Of a stretch of DNA of 64,000 bases, positions 8,593-17,350 are shown in pieces. The notes below the pieces were generated by a model. It was not told the origin of the DNA and ran no database searches. It saw nothing but the letters and a program-made list of their open reading frames with translations. The DNA is from Leptospirillum ferrooxidans C2-3 (GTDB lineage Bacteria; Nitrospirota; Leptospirillia; Leptospirillales; Leptospirillaceae): contig NC_017094.1 of NCBI RefSeq assembly GCF_000284315.1, forward strand, positions 1,829,486-1,893,485, given 5' to 3'. The position numbers and the translations under genes are program-made. The stretch's first letter is position 1, and each line of letters opens with the position of its first letter.

Positions 8593-9779
8593 TTCCCCCC
8601 CTTCTTCACCGCAAGGACAATTTTTTCGGCACCTTCAAACAATTCTTCGGCAACTTCAATGGCAAGCCCGGACGTACGCAACATCTCTCGGCCTTCAGAA
8701 GCGTTTGTACCCTGAAGTCGAACAACCAGGGGAACATTGATTTTGACATCCTGAGCTGCTGCAATAATACCGCCAGCGATTCGTTCGCACCTCACAATTC
8801 CACCAAAAATATTGACAAAAATCCCCTTGACGTGAGGATCGCTCAAGATCAGCCTGAATGCCTGCTCAACAGTATCCTTGCTCGCGCCTCCTCCAACATC
8901 CAGGAAGTTCGCAGGAGATCCTCCGGCCAAGGCAATGACATCCATTGTCGCCATCGCAAGACCTGCACCATTCACCATGCAGGCAATATTTCCATCAAGC
9001 TTGACATAATTGAGATTATATTTTGAGGCCTCGATCTCGAGGGGATTTTCTTCGGCGAGATCTCTCAACACCTTTGTGACAGGCTGGCGATAGATGGCAT
9101 TGTCATCAAATCCGACCTTCGCATCCAAAGCGATCAGCGTTTTTTCCGCTGTCAGAACAAGTGGGTTGATTTCAACCATACTTGCATCCTTCTCATGGAA
9201 GAATCGGACAAGATCCCCCACCAGCTTGACAAAAGCAGTCTGTGTCTCCGCAGGAAGTCCCAGAAAATAAAACAAGCGTCGCCCGATATGAGGAGAGTAC
9301 CCTTCACAAGGGTCTACAGAAAGATGGAAAATCCGCTCGGGATGTTTTTGGGCCACTTCCTCGATTTCCATCCCCCCTTCAGTGCTCGCAATCAGGGTCA
9401 CTCTTCGGAGATTTCGGTCAACAACCATACCAAGGTAAAACTCTTTATCGATCCGGGAGCCTTGCTCTATCCAGACCTTGCCAACCTGCCTACCCTCCGG
9501 ACCAGTTTGGTGGGTCACAAGAACCTTACCGAGGAGACCGGAGACAATTTCGGGAATGTTTGAGAATTCCTTTGTGATCTTGACTCCGCCAGCCTTACCC
9601 CGACCGCCTGCATGGATTTGTGCCTTGACAGCAAAAACTTGACCACTGGCTCCCTGAAAAAGAGGGTTGGTCTTGATCATATTTTCTGCTTCAGCAACTG
9701 ATTCAACCATCACACCTTTGGGGACAGGGATCTGATACTGGCCAAAAAGTTCTTTGGCTTGGTATTCATGAATATTCAA
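8589..9779 (-). CDS. sucC: Succinate--CoA ligase [ADP-forming], beta subunit
   Basis: ATP-grasp subunit that binds nucleotide and succinate. The N-terminus [12 protein letters not shown] is the SucC signature, and [16 protein letters not shown] is the nucleotide-binding loop. The motif [10 protein letters not shown] near residue 320 and [11 protein letters not shown] are also family hallmarks. At 396 residues it is standard length. It starts with TTG 9779 after AAGGAG and follows frdA by 40 nt, consistent with a frdBA-sucCD transcript running fumarate to succinyl-CoA. Confidence 0.97.
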   Translation of the reverse strand: MNIHEYQAKELFGQYQIPVPKGVMVESVAEAENMIKTNPLFQGASGQVFAVKAQIHAGGRGKAGGVKITKEFSNIPEIVSGLLGKVLVTHQTGPEGRQVGKVWIEQGSRIDKEFYLGMVVDRNLRRVTLIASTEGGMEIEEVAQKHPERIFHLSVDPCEGYSPHIGRRLFYFLGLPAETQTAFVKLVGDLVRFFHEKDASMVEINPLVLTAEKTLIALDAKVGFDDNAIYRQPVTKVLRDLAEENPLEIEASKYNLNYVKLDGNIACMVNGAGLAMATMDVIALAGGSPANFLDVGGGASKDTVEQAFRLILSDPHVKGIFVNIFGGIVRCERIAGGIIAAAQDVKINVPLVVRLQGTNASEGREMLRTSGLAIEVAEELFEGAEKIVLAVKKGGK

Positions 9780-9819
9780 ACGACGCTCCTTCCGGATGCA
9801 TTGTCAATGATTAAAAACA

Positions 9820-11442
9820 TCAAGCATTATCGCCTGATGCTTTCCGGCGATAATCCGGGAATAGCAAGGGCCCCTCGGGACGCTCTACTCCATGGAACTC
9901 AGAATCAAGCGCTGACTCAAATCGTTTAACGTGACCGAAACCGACCTCTTGCCATGAAAAAGGCTTACGAGTCATCCCTTCCTTGGCGGCAGCCAACCCC
10001 ACACGATGGCCAAAGACCAAAACTTCGAGGAGAGAGTTGCCCATCAAACGATTTTTACCGTGCAAACCTCCTGCCGTTTCTCCTGCCACATAAAGATGTT
10101 TGACAGGACTGCGCCCCTCCTTGTCCCCAGAGATTCCACCGTTCTGGTAGTGGAGAGTCGGGTACACCAGGATCGGATGGGTGGAGCAGTCCACATCGTG
10201 CTTGGACATCAACTTCAGAATATTGGGGAACCGTCTGGCCACAGTCCCCTCCCCCATTTCCCTGTCAATTTCCGACAAATCGAGATAAACGCCGAAGTGC
10301 CCCGCTGGGGTTCTGACTCCCCGACCCTCCGAACACTCGCGAATAATGGCGGACGCCACGATATCTCTTGTCTCAAGTTCATTGACAAATCTTTTGCCTT
10401 CTTTATTGTAAAGTCTCGCTCCGGCACCGCGAACAGCTTCGGTAATGAGCATCCCGGCCATTTCAGAAGGGTAAATGACTCCGGTCGGATGATACTGGAA
10501 ACTTTCCATATGCAAGAGAGGTGAGCCCATTCTATAGGCCATTCCAAGACCATCTCCTGTTGCCCCAAAATGATTGGAAGTAGCAAATCCACCAATGTGG
10601 AGACGACCGGTTCCGCCCGTCGCGAGGAGCACAGACTTGGCTTTCACCCATTTCAGCTTTCCGCTGTCAACATCCAGGAGGACCGCCCCTGCACATGAAC
10701 CATCCGGACCTTCCAGCAGTTCAACAGCGGGACTGAACTCCCAAAGCGGAATCCCCGAATTCAAAAGATCTTCTTTCAGAACCCTGACAAGCTCAAGGCC
10801 CGTATAATCCTTTGCAGAGATCAAACGCGGACGCGTTGTTCCCCCGCCTTTTCTGAGAGCAAGACTTCCATGAGCATCCCGATCAAAAAGGACCCCCTTC
10901 TTGACCAACCATGAAATCACTTCGGGGCCTTCTTTCACCAAAACAGAAAGAAGCTCAGGATCGCCAGTAAAATGTCCCCCCCTGTAGGCATCCTTCAGAT
11001 GCTGGGCTGGGCTGTCATCATCACCCAATGCAACCTGAATGCCACCTTCTGCCATTACAGTGTTGGAATCTCCGATTCGGAGTTTTGTTGCGAGAAGAAC
11101 AGATGCACCCGTCTCTTTTGCAAAAAGAGCGGCAACAATCCCTGCTCCCCCCCCTCCGACGATCAGGAGATCCACTTCAATATCCGGATCGGAAGGTTTT
11201 TCAGCTACATCAGGGTGAAGCAGTCGACTTCGGGTTTCCAGAATATTGGCGATTTCTTCTGGAACGACATTGCCTTTGTTAGGACCGACCCTGAGGGTTG
11301 TTTTTCCCTCCGGGCGATAGTCGGGATAATAGCGGTCCAGAAGCTCCCTTCGCTGTTCAGAAGTGAGTGAGGGTGGTTCATCCGTGATAAAGGTTGGAAG
11401 ACGATCGTACAACGGGAGGGCCGATTTCTGATCCTGACTCAT
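9820..11442 (-). CDS. frdA: Fumarate reductase / succinate dehydrogenase flavoprotein subunit
   Basis: A 540-residue FAD protein of the FrdA/SdhA/NadB family. It shows the dinucleotide fold VDLLIVGGGGAGIVAALFA, the substrate motif FQYHPTG, HYQNGGI, and a C-terminal AGETAGGLHGKNRLMGNSL. The covalent FAD-linking His of SdhA/FrdA (SHT) is replaced by Asn (DSNTVMAEGGI), as in non-covalent enzymes such as L-aspartate oxidase. With a partner Fe-S subunit and rTCA neighbours, fumarate reduction is the likely role. The start overlaps frdB by 4 nt. Confidence 0.92.
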   Translation of the reverse strand: MSQDQKSALPLYDRLPTFITDEPPSLTSEQRRELLDRYYPDYRPEGKTTLRVGPNKGNVVPEEIANILETRSRLLHPDVAEKPSDPDIEVDLLIVGGGGAGIVAALFAKETGASVLLATKLRIGDSNTVMAEGGIQVALGDDDSPAQHLKDAYRGGHFTGDPELLSVLVKEGPEVISWLVKKGVLFDRDAHGSLALRKGGGTTRPRLISAKDYTGLELVRVLKEDLLNSGIPLWEFSPAVELLEGPDGSCAGAVLLDVDSGKLKWVKAKSVLLATGGTGRLHIGGFATSNHFGATGDGLGMAYRMGSPLLHMESFQYHPTGVIYPSEMAGMLITEAVRGAGARLYNKEGKRFVNELETRDIVASAIIRECSEGRGVRTPAGHFGVYLDLSEIDREMGEGTVARRFPNILKLMSKHDVDCSTHPILVYPTLHYQNGGISGDKEGRSPVKHLYVAGETAGGLHGKNRLMGNSLLEVLVFGHRVGLAAAKEGMTRKPFSWQEVGFGHVKRFESALDSEFHGVERPEGPLLFPDYRRKASGDNA

Positions 11443-12125
11443 TTCACCTCACATTCGGATTTTAACTTTTCCGGTGAAAGGGAGATAAGCCTGAATAATT
11501 CTGCATCAAAATCTCCGGACTCGATAGCTTCCATTCGATGGAGAAGATTATCCGGGAACTTCAGCTCCTGACTTCCGTAAGCTCTTCTTGCGTATAGCGC
11601 AATTTCATGAGGAGCCATCTCGGCTATGCAACGGGAAACACATAATCCGCACATGACGCAACTCATTGTCCCTTCCGTCACACCCTTGAAATCCCCAAAA
11701 ACAGATCTCCATACAGCATCCCTTACATCAATTCCCTGCGGACAGACCTCTGTACAGGCATTACAATTTCTGCAGGTAGCCGATTCAGGATAAAGATTGA
11801 AAAGTTCTTCCTTCGTATCCGCAATGGCCTCGATCTTGTAATCAGCGCGCTGGGAAGGGAAGGATGGAATCAGGCTAAACGCCATATTTTCCTTGACAAG
11901 AGTCTGGCAAGCCAGCGCATTATGAAGATGGAAGTCCCCGGGCATTCTATATACGGCTGCACAGGCTCCGCAAACGCCACCCAGACAACCGATTCCATGG
12001 ATGACTTCATGGCCGGTGTACCACATGGCCTGAATCATGGTCAGACCTTCTGGAACACTCCAGTCTTTCCCATTGATACCCACCTTGATCATTTTCGCAT
12101 TATCGGGTTTCTCATACTTGAACAT
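11439..12125 (-). CDS. frdB: Fumarate reductase / succinate dehydrogenase iron-sulfur subunit
   Basis: A 228-residue electron-transfer subunit. A plant-type [2Fe-2S] region appears as CLGGVCGAC with a later Cys in ALACQ. Two cubane motifs follow: CRNCNACTEVCP and CVMCGLCVSRC. The second is CxxCxxCxxxC, not the CxxxxxCxxxCP ligand set of the [3Fe-4S] cluster in ordinary SdhB/FrdB, so the chain probably ends in a second [4Fe-4S]. ATG 12125 has AGGGGAG upstream; the longer frame to 12176 has no such site. No classical membrane anchor gene follows. Confidence 0.9.
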   Translation of the reverse strand: MFKYEKPDNAKMIKVGINGKDWSVPEGLTMIQAMWYTGHEVIHGIGCLGGVCGACAAVYRMPGDFHLHNALACQTLVKENMAFSLIPSFPSQRADYKIEAIADTKEELFNLYPESATCRNCNACTEVCPQGIDVRDAVWRSVFGDFKGVTEGTMSCVMCGLCVSRCIAEMAPHEIALYARRAYGSQELKFPDNLLHRMEAIESGDFDAELFRLISLSPEKLKSECEVK

Positions 12126-12217
12126 GGAAACTCCCCTATTTGAGGTTACTCGCTCAAGACACACCACCAGAAGCAATCTGAATGAACCAATGATCTTCTA
12201 TTTTAATTCGTGTGGGG

Positions 12218-12247
12218 ATTTTAACAGATCAGCCCTGTCATCATCAA
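12218..12247 (-). promoter_or_regulatory. Candidate promoter for frdBA-sucCD
   Basis: The minus strand shows TTGATG (12247-12242), an 18-nt spacer and TAAAAT (12223-12218), in the 147-nt gap between the PsiE-like gene and frdB. The match is moderate. Confidence 0.4.
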
Positions 12248-12272
12248 CGCCCATGCACCGACAAAAATCGTC

Positions 12273-12881
12273 TCATTGCGTCGATCCGGAGTTTTTTTTC
12301 CCGTTCCCTTTTCGACGAACTACTTCCAGGAGCTTCTGGAGTGCAAGAGAATGAGCGGAGAAATCGGGTCCCTCCTGGCGGGGAGGCTGATAGCGGATTG
12401 CAACAAACCGGAGCACAGCCAGAGAGAGAATCAGAACGATCAGTTCAAGAATTCTCTCAATTCCCTCACCCGAAAACCATGTCACCACAGCTTCAGATAA
12501 AAGGAGTGCCAGAACGGTATCCACAATAAAAGTCACTTTGACACGACCAAGAATAAAATAGGCCATAACCGTTCGGGAAACCTCCAGAAGGGCCAATACT
12601 AACAAGGAGTTCACCACAAGGCTTTTCAAAACCATCAAAAGACCGTTCGGAACTTGGCGGAAGGCAGCAAGAGCCGTTTCTACCGTTCCCCATATCATGG
12701 CAACCACCTGGATCAATAGAAGACTCAGGAGAACAAGCTTGATTCCCTTCACATACCATCCTGGAACCACATTATGGGTAGACGGTGGTTCATCTTCCCC
12801 TGCCCCTGTTGGCGCGGAAGAAACAGCATCGGGAATCGGTACAGTTACCTGTCCTGGAAGATCCGCATTATCCTCAATCAT
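12273..12881 (-). CDS. PsiE-family integral membrane protein
   Basis: A 202-residue protein with a Pro/Ser-rich cytoplasmic N-terminus (about 1-45) and four hydrophobic helices (about 48-72, 82-105, 115-135 and 142-165). LLEVSRTVMAYFILGRVKVTFIVDTVL and the following segment resemble the PsiE (phosphate-starvation-inducible E) domain. Its role is unknown. It lies directly upstream of frdBA, where succinate dehydrogenase operons often carry their membrane anchor, but it lacks heme-ligand patterns I could assign. The ATG follows AAGGAAGC. Confidence 0.72.
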   Translation of the reverse strand: MIEDNADLPGQVTVPIPDAVSSAPTGAGEDEPPSTHNVVPGWYVKGIKLVLLSLLLIQVVAMIWGTVETALAAFRQVPNGLLMVLKSLVVNSLLVLALLEVSRTVMAYFILGRVKVTFIVDTVLALLLSEAVVTWFSGEGIERILELIVLILSLAVLRFVAIRYQPPRQEGPDFSAHSLALQKLLEVVRRKGNGKKNSGSTQ

Positions 12882-12940
12882 TGAGCTTCCTTATAGAGAA
12901 GATGGGTGATGAATGGGAAGGATCATGAAACATGAAAGGA

Positions 12941-12976
12941 AGAAAAAGAGCTGACCCCTTAAAGAGAGTCAGCTCT
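12941..12976 (-). terminator. Intrinsic terminator after ccl
   Basis: Perfect 9-bp arms AGAGCTGAC (12947-12955) and GTCAGCTCT (12968-12976), followed on the minus strand by a T-rich tract (TTTTTCT). It separates ccl from the PsiE-frd-suc genes. Confidence 0.8.
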
Positions 12977-13029
12977 ATCTTAAACCATTGGAAAAAAGGA
13001 GACATCAAGAAATCAATCCTATCCCAAAA

Positions 13030-13830
13030 TCAGGATTTCTTGGGAACGGGTCTCACTCCTGGACCATCATATTCATAGGAGCCTTCCTCAAGACGTCTGA
13101 ACGGCTTTTCCCTATTCCATTCTTCAACGATATGGGCAACAAGTCCTGGAATCCTGCCGATGATAAAGATCCCTTTCCCTGTCTTCCAGGAAAGTCCCAT
13201 TTCGGAAATAACCGCTGCAATCATTCCATCGACATTCAAGGGAAGCGGTTTTTGTGACTGCGCTTCCAAGGCATCCTGGATGGCAACAGCAAACTCCACG
13301 TAACGCCCGGAAAACCCATATTCTTTAGCCAGGTCAAGAATACGGAGGGTTCTGGGATCTCGCTTGTAAAGCTTATGGCCGTATCCCGGAAAACGTTTTT
13401 TCTTTTTGGAAAAGTCTTCAACAACCTGGCGTGCATGGGCTGTCACATCCGTTACATCAGCACCCAATTGTTCCTGATAGATTTTTGCACATTGCTCAAT
13501 CGCTCCGCCATGGTGGTCACCCAAAGTCAAAACCCCGGCGGCAACAGCTGCATTCAATGGATTCCCCCCGGAGTAAACCGTTCGGGCCGAAACCACTGAT
13601 GGTGGACCGATCCCATGGTCAATACAAGCAACCAGCATTGCTTCCATCATTTTTCGTTCTTTTTCCGAAGGAAGTTCGCCTTTCAAAACCAGATAAATCC
13701 CCTCTGCAAAAGAAACATTTCCAATCAGATCATCTAGGGGATACCCCCGTACTACAGTTTTTCCATCCACTTGTCCTGCAACGGATGTTCTCCAGTTTTT
13801 TGTTGAGGACCCTTCAGTTCTTTCACTCAT
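13030..13830 (-). CDS. ccl: Citryl-CoA lyase (citrate synthase-like)
   Basis: Cleaves citryl-CoA to acetyl-CoA and oxaloacetate in the two-step rTCA variant first described in Hydrogenobacter. At 266 residues it is far shorter than true citrate synthase (about 370-430) and matches Ccl length. The citrate synthase fold shows in LGDHHGGAIEQC and PGYGHKLYKRDPRT, which carry the two active-site His regions. Co-location with ccsA, ccsB and acnA supports Ccl over a generic citrate synthase. It is flanked by terminators at 12947 and 13905, so it is probably transcribed separately. Confidence 0.92.
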   Translation of the reverse strand: MSERTEGSSTKNWRTSVAGQVDGKTVVRGYPLDDLIGNVSFAEGIYLVLKGELPSEKERKMMEAMLVACIDHGIGPPSVVSARTVYSGGNPLNAAVAAGVLTLGDHHGGAIEQCAKIYQEQLGADVTDVTAHARQVVEDFSKKKKRFPGYGHKLYKRDPRTLRILDLAKEYGFSGRYVEFAVAIQDALEAQSQKPLPLNVDGMIAAVISEMGLSWKTGKGIFIIGRIPGLVAHIVEEWNREKPFRRLEEGSYEYDGPGVRPVPKKS

Positions 13831-13897
13831 TTTTAGAAGACTCCCGAGTTAAATGAAACAATAAAAGGTTAATCAGCTTTTTTAGGGGGGATATAAC

Positions 13898-13929
13898 AAA
13901 AAAAGGGCCTTCCCTTATGAGGAAGGCCC
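13898..13929 (-). terminator. Strong terminator between acnA and ccl
   Basis: Perfect 9-bp arms GGGCCTTCC (13905-13913) and GGAAGGCCC (13921-13929). On the minus strand the stem is followed by TTTTTTT, and on the plus strand by TTTTT. It ends the ccsAB-acnA transcript. Confidence 0.9.
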
Positions 13930-13940
13930 TTTTTCATAGC

Positions 13941-15863
13941 TTAGGCAGTGCGGGATTTCACATAGGACAGTGTCCCACCTGCTGCCACAATATCGAGATC
14001 GCGGCTGCTCAAGGCGTGGGTCACAGGAATGGAGATTCCCTTCGTCACATTTTTCAGTGTGAGGGGCTTTTTATCCAGATTTGCTGTTTCCAGTTCAAGG
14101 ACATCTCCTGCATCAATCTTGTCATAATCAGATTCATTGACAAAAGTGAGTGGCAGGATACCGAAGTTGATCAAGTTTGCCAGATGGATCCTGGCAAATG
14201 ATTTCGTAATAACACCCCTGATACCAAGATACATCGGAGCGAGTGCGGCGTGTTCACGGCTGGATCCCTGTCCGTAGTTGTTCCCGCCGATGATAAAGCC
14301 ACCACCTTCTTCCTTTGCCCTTTTCGGGAAAGTCGGATCAATTGCTTCAAAAACATACTGACTGATTGCCGGCACATTTGAACGAAGGGGCAGCACCTTT
14401 GCACCCGCCGGCATAATGTGGTCGGTTGTGATGTTATCGCCAACCTTGAGAAGGGCTTTACCCTTGATTTGAGAGGCAATCCGGTCACGCGTCGGAAGAG
14501 GCTTGATATTCGGTCCTCTCATGATCTCAACATCTTTACCATCTGCCTGGGGGAAGATGAACATACGATCATCTAGGACATACTCGGATGGTATTTCGAT
14601 TTGCTCGAACTTGACACCCAGATCGCGGGGATCGGTAATCACACCTGTTATGGCACAGGCTGCAGCCACTTCAGGACTGGCCAGATAAACCTTTGCATCC
14701 TTGGTACCGCTACGTCCCTCAAAATTACGGTTGAACGTACGGACGGAAACACCGCCGGATGGAGGAGCAAAACCCATCCCGATACACGGACCACAGGCAC
14801 TTTCAAGAAGACGGGCTCCTGCAGTGATCATGTTCCCAAGAACACCATTTTGTGAAATCATTTCAAGTGTCTGACGGGATCCTGGAGAAAAACCAAGGCT
14901 AACCCCCGGGCTGACCATCTTCCCCTTCATCAGATGGGAAATCGTCATCAAGTCCTTGAAGGAAGAGTTTGTACATGAGCCGATCGCAACCTGAGACACA
15001 GGGATTCCCTGGATATCGCGAACCTTTACAACATTATCAGGGGAATGAGGCTGAGCAATCAAAGGTTCCAGGGTATCCAGATCAATCTCGACGGTCTCAT
15101 CATACGAGGCGCCGGGATCAGCTGCATAAGCCCGATAATCCTTTTCCCGTCCTTGTGCCTTGAGATATTCCCGTGTTCTCTCATCGCTTGGAAAAATTGA
15201 AGTCGTTGCCCCAAGCTCGGCACCCATATTGGTAATAGTAGAACGCTCCGGAACAGAAAGGGAGAGGACACCTTCCCCGGTGTATTCAAAGATCCTATTG
15301 ACACCGCCCTTGACGGTCAGACGGCGCAAAAGCTCAAGAATCACGTCTTTTGCCGAAACAAAAGGCTGCAAACGACCAGTCAACTTCACCTGGACAACTT
15401 TTGGCATCGAGAGGTGAAAGGCTTCGCCTCCCATTGCCAAGGCAACATCAAGACCGCCAGCACCAATGGCTATCATTCCAACGCCACCGTTGGTCGGGGT
15501 GTGGCTGTCAGAACCAAGGAGGGTCTTCCCTGGCTTACCAAATCTCTCGAGATGCACCTGATGACAGATACCATTGCCAGGACGGGAGAAAACAATTCCG
15601 TAACGGGCAGCAACAGTTTGGAGATAGCGGTGATCGTCCGCATTTTCAAAGCCTGTTTGCAACATGTTGTGGTCAACATAGGAAACAGAGAGCTCTGTCT
15701 TAACGCGATCAAGGCCGAGAGCTTCAAACTGAAGATAGGCCATTGTCCCGGTCGCATCTTGAGTGAGTGTCTGATCAATTCGTATGGCAACTTCTTTTCC
15801 GGCAACAATTTCTCCGGAAACGAGGTGTTCTTTAAAAATCTTCTGCGTCAGATTAAGCGCCAT
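13941..15863 (-). CDS. acnA: Aconitate hydratase
   Basis: Isomerises isocitrate and citrate with a [4Fe-4S] cluster. The 640-residue form resembles the shorter, mitochondrial-like aconitases of rTCA bacteria. Cluster ligands appear in SCTNSSF and ACGPCIGMG, and the swivel domain in GGNNYGQGSSREHAAL. The ATG follows AAGGAG. In the rTCA direction it supplies citrate to CcsAB, encoded just upstream in the same transcript. Confidence 0.95.
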   Translation of the reverse strand: MALNLTQKIFKEHLVSGEIVAGKEVAIRIDQTLTQDATGTMAYLQFEALGLDRVKTELSVSYVDHNMLQTGFENADDHRYLQTVAARYGIVFSRPGNGICHQVHLERFGKPGKTLLGSDSHTPTNGGVGMIAIGAGGLDVALAMGGEAFHLSMPKVVQVKLTGRLQPFVSAKDVILELLRRLTVKGGVNRIFEYTGEGVLSLSVPERSTITNMGAELGATTSIFPSDERTREYLKAQGREKDYRAYAADPGASYDETVEIDLDTLEPLIAQPHSPDNVVKVRDIQGIPVSQVAIGSCTNSSFKDLMTISHLMKGKMVSPGVSLGFSPGSRQTLEMISQNGVLGNMITAGARLLESACGPCIGMGFAPPSGGVSVRTFNRNFEGRSGTKDAKVYLASPEVAAACAITGVITDPRDLGVKFEQIEIPSEYVLDDRMFIFPQADGKDVEIMRGPNIKPLPTRDRIASQIKGKALLKVGDNITTDHIMPAGAKVLPLRSNVPAISQYVFEAIDPTFPKRAKEEGGGFIIGGNNYGQGSSREHAALAPMYLGIRGVITKSFARIHLANLINFGILPLTFVNESDYDKIDAGDVLELETANLDKKPLTLKNVTKGISIPVTHALSSRDLDIVAAGGTLSYVKSRTA

Positions 15864-16128
15864 TGCTTAAACTCCTTAATGGAATTGTTACGATTGGATT
15901 GGCTATTCCTTCCGGTCATGGAAGGGGCCGATTGATTCGGCTTGGACAAAGGGGGAAAACAGGTCATCCTTCGAAAGGGATCAGAGATTTATTGCGACAA
16001 AAGGCATCATCGCCAATTCGCATCAATCATCCAAATCAGACGAAGTCCTCATCACGGCTCACACGCCGCACATGAGAAGGGAACCTGCCCGGGAATCCCG
16101 GACAGGTCAACAACTCAACAATTTAAAA
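15864..16128. other. Intergenic region with a hairpin, upstream of acnA
   Basis: About 265 bp with no gene. A GC-rich hairpin at 16084-16106 (CCTGCCCGGG against CCCGGACAGG, one mismatch, 3-nt loop) lies just after the 49-residue ORF. It lacks a proper T tract on the minus strand, so it may be a weak terminator, an mRNA-stabilising stem or a processing site that sets acnA expression apart from ccsAB. Confidence 0.45.
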
Positions 16129-16278
16129 CTAGGGCCAAGGCCAAATCATGTGATGAGACACTACAGCATTGGTTTCAGCAGATTTCCCTAAAAATAAAAT
16201 AAAAAATAGCGTACCACCCACAACGATTGCTGCCAGGACCAGATTCTTTCCCATTCCCTGAGATTGCTGTTCTGCCAT
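16129..16278 (-). CDS. Small single-pass membrane protein (49 residues) in the rTCA operon
   Basis: Encodes MAEQQSQGMGKN followed by a hydrophobic helix (about residues 12-31) and a short tail ending HHMIWPWP. A textbook AGGAGGTGA lies 6 nt before the ATG, stronger evidence than most genes here have. It sits between ccsB and acnA with 31 nt to the ccsB stop. No family recognised. The tail with two His and two Trp could contact metal or a membrane surface, but that is inference. Confidence 0.7.
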   Translation of the reverse strand: MAEQQSQGMGKNLVLAAIVVGGTLFFILFLGKSAETNAVVSHHMIWPWP

Positions 16279-16309
16279 TTCGAATCACCTCCTCCCGATT
16301 AATATTGAA

Positions 16310-17296
16310 CTACCTGATTGTAGAGTAGAGAGGAGCAACATGAGCTGAGGTGCTGTCTTCAAAATCCCTGGGGACACCAAGGCTCTCGATCGCAGAAACA
16401 AGCTCATGATAATAAAAAGCAACCTTGACAGGGTGTTTTTTTCCTGCAGCATCAAGACGTTCAATCTTGTCAGTCGCCTTTCCCATTCCTCTTTCCACAA
16501 TGGCCCCTGCATGACCAAAGGCAACGCCTTCAGGCATTCTTTCCTGAAATCGACCGGAAATAAAAGCCGCCACAGGCTTCTTGAATACTCCAGAGGTAAT
16601 CAACTCGGCAGCCTGCTCTTCATAGGAGCCACCAGGCTCACCCAACATCACCACACCCTTGACATTTGGATCATCCTTGACTTGCATAAGGACATCCGCA
16701 TAGGTGGTATTACTTATAATATCTCCTCCGATAGCCAACGCACAATAGGTGCCCCAGCCTCTTCGCTTGAACATCTCAGCCGTTGTCACCGTCAGACCAC
16801 CACTCTTTGAGATGATCAGCAGACCTCCCTGACGGAATGCGACCGTTGGATCCTTACCGCCAATAGCCCCGATTCTCCCGACGGATGGCACAAAACAGCC
16901 AAGGCTTGTTCCCCCGACAATGATTGCATTGCGGCGAATTTTCTCCTGATAGATGATTTCAGAGTCGCGAATGGGAACATGCTCCGTGATAATATAGATC
17001 ACCTTGATCTCTGCATCCAGACACTCCATGACAGCATCAAGGACAGATGCTGGTGGCACATAAATCAACGCAGTATTAATCTTTGGACCGATAGCGGGGT
17101 CTTTTTTTGCCTGAAACAAAGTGTCAAAAACGGGAACAGCAAGCTCTGTCGAGCCGCCCTTACCAGGTGTCACGCCAGCTTTGATGATTCCGGGATAAAG
17201 AGCTTCAGACTCCTTGATCACCTGAGACGCTTCCCTTCCGGTCGCTCCGATCACGATGATTCCAGTATTTTCATTGAGATAAACAGGGCCCTTCAA
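16310..17296 (-). CDS. ccsB: Citryl-CoA synthetase small subunit
   Basis: The SucD-like subunit of ATP-dependent citryl-CoA synthetase, which activates citrate with CoA. It shows the CoA-binding motif [28 protein letters not shown], and the phosphohistidine motif GHAGAIVERGMGKATDK. At about 328 residues it is longer than SucD (about 290), as CcsB is. TTG 17296 is chosen because AAGGAGG lies 5 nt upstream; the in-frame TTG at 17314 would put that site inside the gene. Confidence 0.93.
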   Translation of the reverse strand: MKGPVYLNENTGIIVIGATGREASQVIKESEALYPGIIKAGVTPGKGGSTELAVPVFDTLFQAKKDPAIGPKINTALIYVPPASVLDAVMECLDAEIKVIYIITEHVPIRDSEIIYQEKIRRNAIIVGGTSLGCFVPSVGRIGAIGGKDPTVAFRQGGLLIISKSGGLTVTTAEMFKRRGWGTYCALAIGGDIISNTTYADVLMQVKDDPNVKGVVMLGEPGGSYEEQAAELITSGVFKKPVAAFISGRFQERMPEGVAFGHAGAIVERGMGKATDKIERLDAAGKKHPVKVAFYYHELVSAIESLGVPRDFEDSTSAHVAPLYSTIR

Positions 17297-17350
17297 ACGT
17301 TCCTCCTTAGACAAAACTGTCCAATAAGTCCGGGAAAATCCTATAGTGGA

